A stretch of 64,000 bases of DNA, taken from Lingula anatina. Taxonomy: Eukaryota; Brachiopoda; Lingulata; Lingulida; Lingulidae. The notes below the pieces were generated by a model. It saw only the letters and a program-made list of their open reading frames with translations, was not told the origin of the DNA and did no database searches. Every line of letters starts with the position of its first letter. Positions within the stretch are counted from its first letter, which is position 1. Both the position numbers and the translations under genes were made by a program. Where the stretch lies: positions 465,458 through 529,457 of the forward strand of contig NW_019775957.1 of NCBI RefSeq assembly GCF_001039355.2, given 5' to 3'. This document shows, piece by piece, positions 63,263 through 64,000 of the stretch.

Positions 63263-63793
63263 AGGGGATATTTATTGTGAAATATAGATCTCATATGAAG
63301 AGTTGTTATCCCTTTAACTTCTCGTCGCACTTAATTTGCAGTGTAAGCTTTTGATATGAAGGGTTTCTGTGCGCTAATGCAACAGCTTTCGAGGTATGTC
63401 ATGAATACTGCGCTTGAGCTCGGAATAATTTCGAACGCAACTTAATCGATCCGCGAATACAGCAATCTGATTGAGTCCCAGGCTCTTCTGTTAGTTTCTT
63501 TCTGGCGGTGAAAGGGTTTTTTACAATATTAAAATATGAATGCACAGCTGGAGATCGATTTCGGAATGATTTCAAAAATGAATTTCAAAAAGTGTTATTT
63601 AGACGACATGTGATAGAAACCCATTAAAAGCGCCTTGCATATAGCGATACTGATGGATATTTATACCAGTCATGTAAATTGTTTAAATATGGCGTACCTG
63701 GTGATAAAGGAAAAATTATTAAAATCATTGCTATAGAAAAGACTTACCCATTGTGACCTAATTTATGTTTATAAAACGTTCCGTTACAGGGCC
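63263..63793 (+). other. region upstream of the collagen-like gene
   Basis: No other exon seen. Likely promoter or intron; an acceptor (cgttacag) lies four bases before the ATG. Confidence 0.4.
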
Positions 63794-64000
63794 ATGAAGT
63801 GCTTCCTGATAAGTTTAGTAGTATTTTTAACAATGGCCAAAGAATGCGCTGGAAATGGAAATGACATGAAAGGACAAAAGGGCGAAAAAGGTGAAAAAGG
63901 TATGCAAGGACAAGATGGGCCAACTGGGCCAACTGGGCCAACTGGAGACAAAGGGATGAAAGGTGATATGGGTATGACAGGACCAACAGGACAAGATGGG
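63794..64000 (+). CDS. secreted collagen-like protein, N-terminus
   Basis: ATG opens MKCFLISLVVFLTMAKECAG, a typical signal peptide with cleavage expected near the alanine-glycine. After GNGNDM comes an uninterrupted Gly-X-Y series (KGQKGEKGEKGMQG, then GPTGPTGPTGDKGMKG) that runs off the window. It is open for 69 codons with no stop. Such short-leader collagen-like proteins may continue into C1q, fibrinogen-like or lectin domains; which applies here cannot be seen. An acceptor precedes the ATG, so an upstream untranslated exon is likely. Confidence 0.8.
   Translation, partial: MKCFLISLVVFLTMAKECAGNGNDMKGQKGEKGEKGMQGQDGPTGPTGPTGDKGMKGDMGMTGPTGQDG

Overview
The window is a piece of an intron-rich, AT-rich animal genome, most likely a marine invertebrate (the clade cannot be fixed from this sequence). 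Evidence: spliced genes with GT-AG introns of 0.2-5 kb, metazoan-only domain architectures, many MITE-like elements, and remnants of Penelope-like and other non-LTR retroelements. No bacterial-type operon, CRISPR array, tRNA or rRNA was seen. Two single N bases (12270, 17589) and an 802-base N run (40056-40857) mark assembly joins.

Left half (523-36609, minus strand): the 5' and middle part of an ANKS1-type gene (ANKS1A/Odin and ANKS1B/AIDA-1 family). I traced about 16 exons by splice sites and reading phase. The start MGKDHDLLEAAR lies at 36609, ankyrin-repeat exons run to 27522, and a long proline-, acid- and tyrosine-motif-rich linker runs to 2924. Two similar, phase-incompatible exons at the left edge each encode the short segment that precedes the first SAM domain in human ANKS1. 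The SAM and PTB exons lie beyond base 1. A 1.7-kb block with one linker exon and a candidate alternative first exon occurs twice around an N (10418-13976). It looks like two unmerged alleles, one carrying a MITE.

Centre: a 534-bp divergent interval (36610-37143) with an ETS-like/CRE composite separates ANKS1 from TMEM86 (plus strand, 37144-38793), a complete lysoplasmalogenase gene of 253 codons in two exons. Beyond it lie a sequence gap and nested transposons (40014-44634).

Right half: SAMHD1 (plus strand, 45080-54834) has eleven exons from the GHGPYSH end of the HD motif to the stop. The exons for its own SAM domain and the first metal ligands are absent from the readable sequence, either in the gap or lost to misassembly. 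Its introns hold a nested MITE pair, a Penelope-like remnant with a GIY-YIG-like tail, a five-copy 63-bp tandem repeat and two more MITEs. From 57 to 61 kb there are three diverged tandem copies of a roughly 1.3-kb unit of unknown nature, one carrying a MITE. Then come a non-LTR remnant, a G/C-run foldback element, and at the very end the start of a secreted collagen-like gene (63794 onward).

The genes do not form a pathway: a signalling adaptor, a membrane lipid enzyme and a dNTP hydrolase are simply neighbours. I found no new multi-gene system. The most interesting items are the phase-incompatible duplicated ANKS1 exon pair, the apparent TE-polymorphic allelic duplication, the splice donor embedded in a microsatellite, and the layered MITE insertions with readable target-site duplications.
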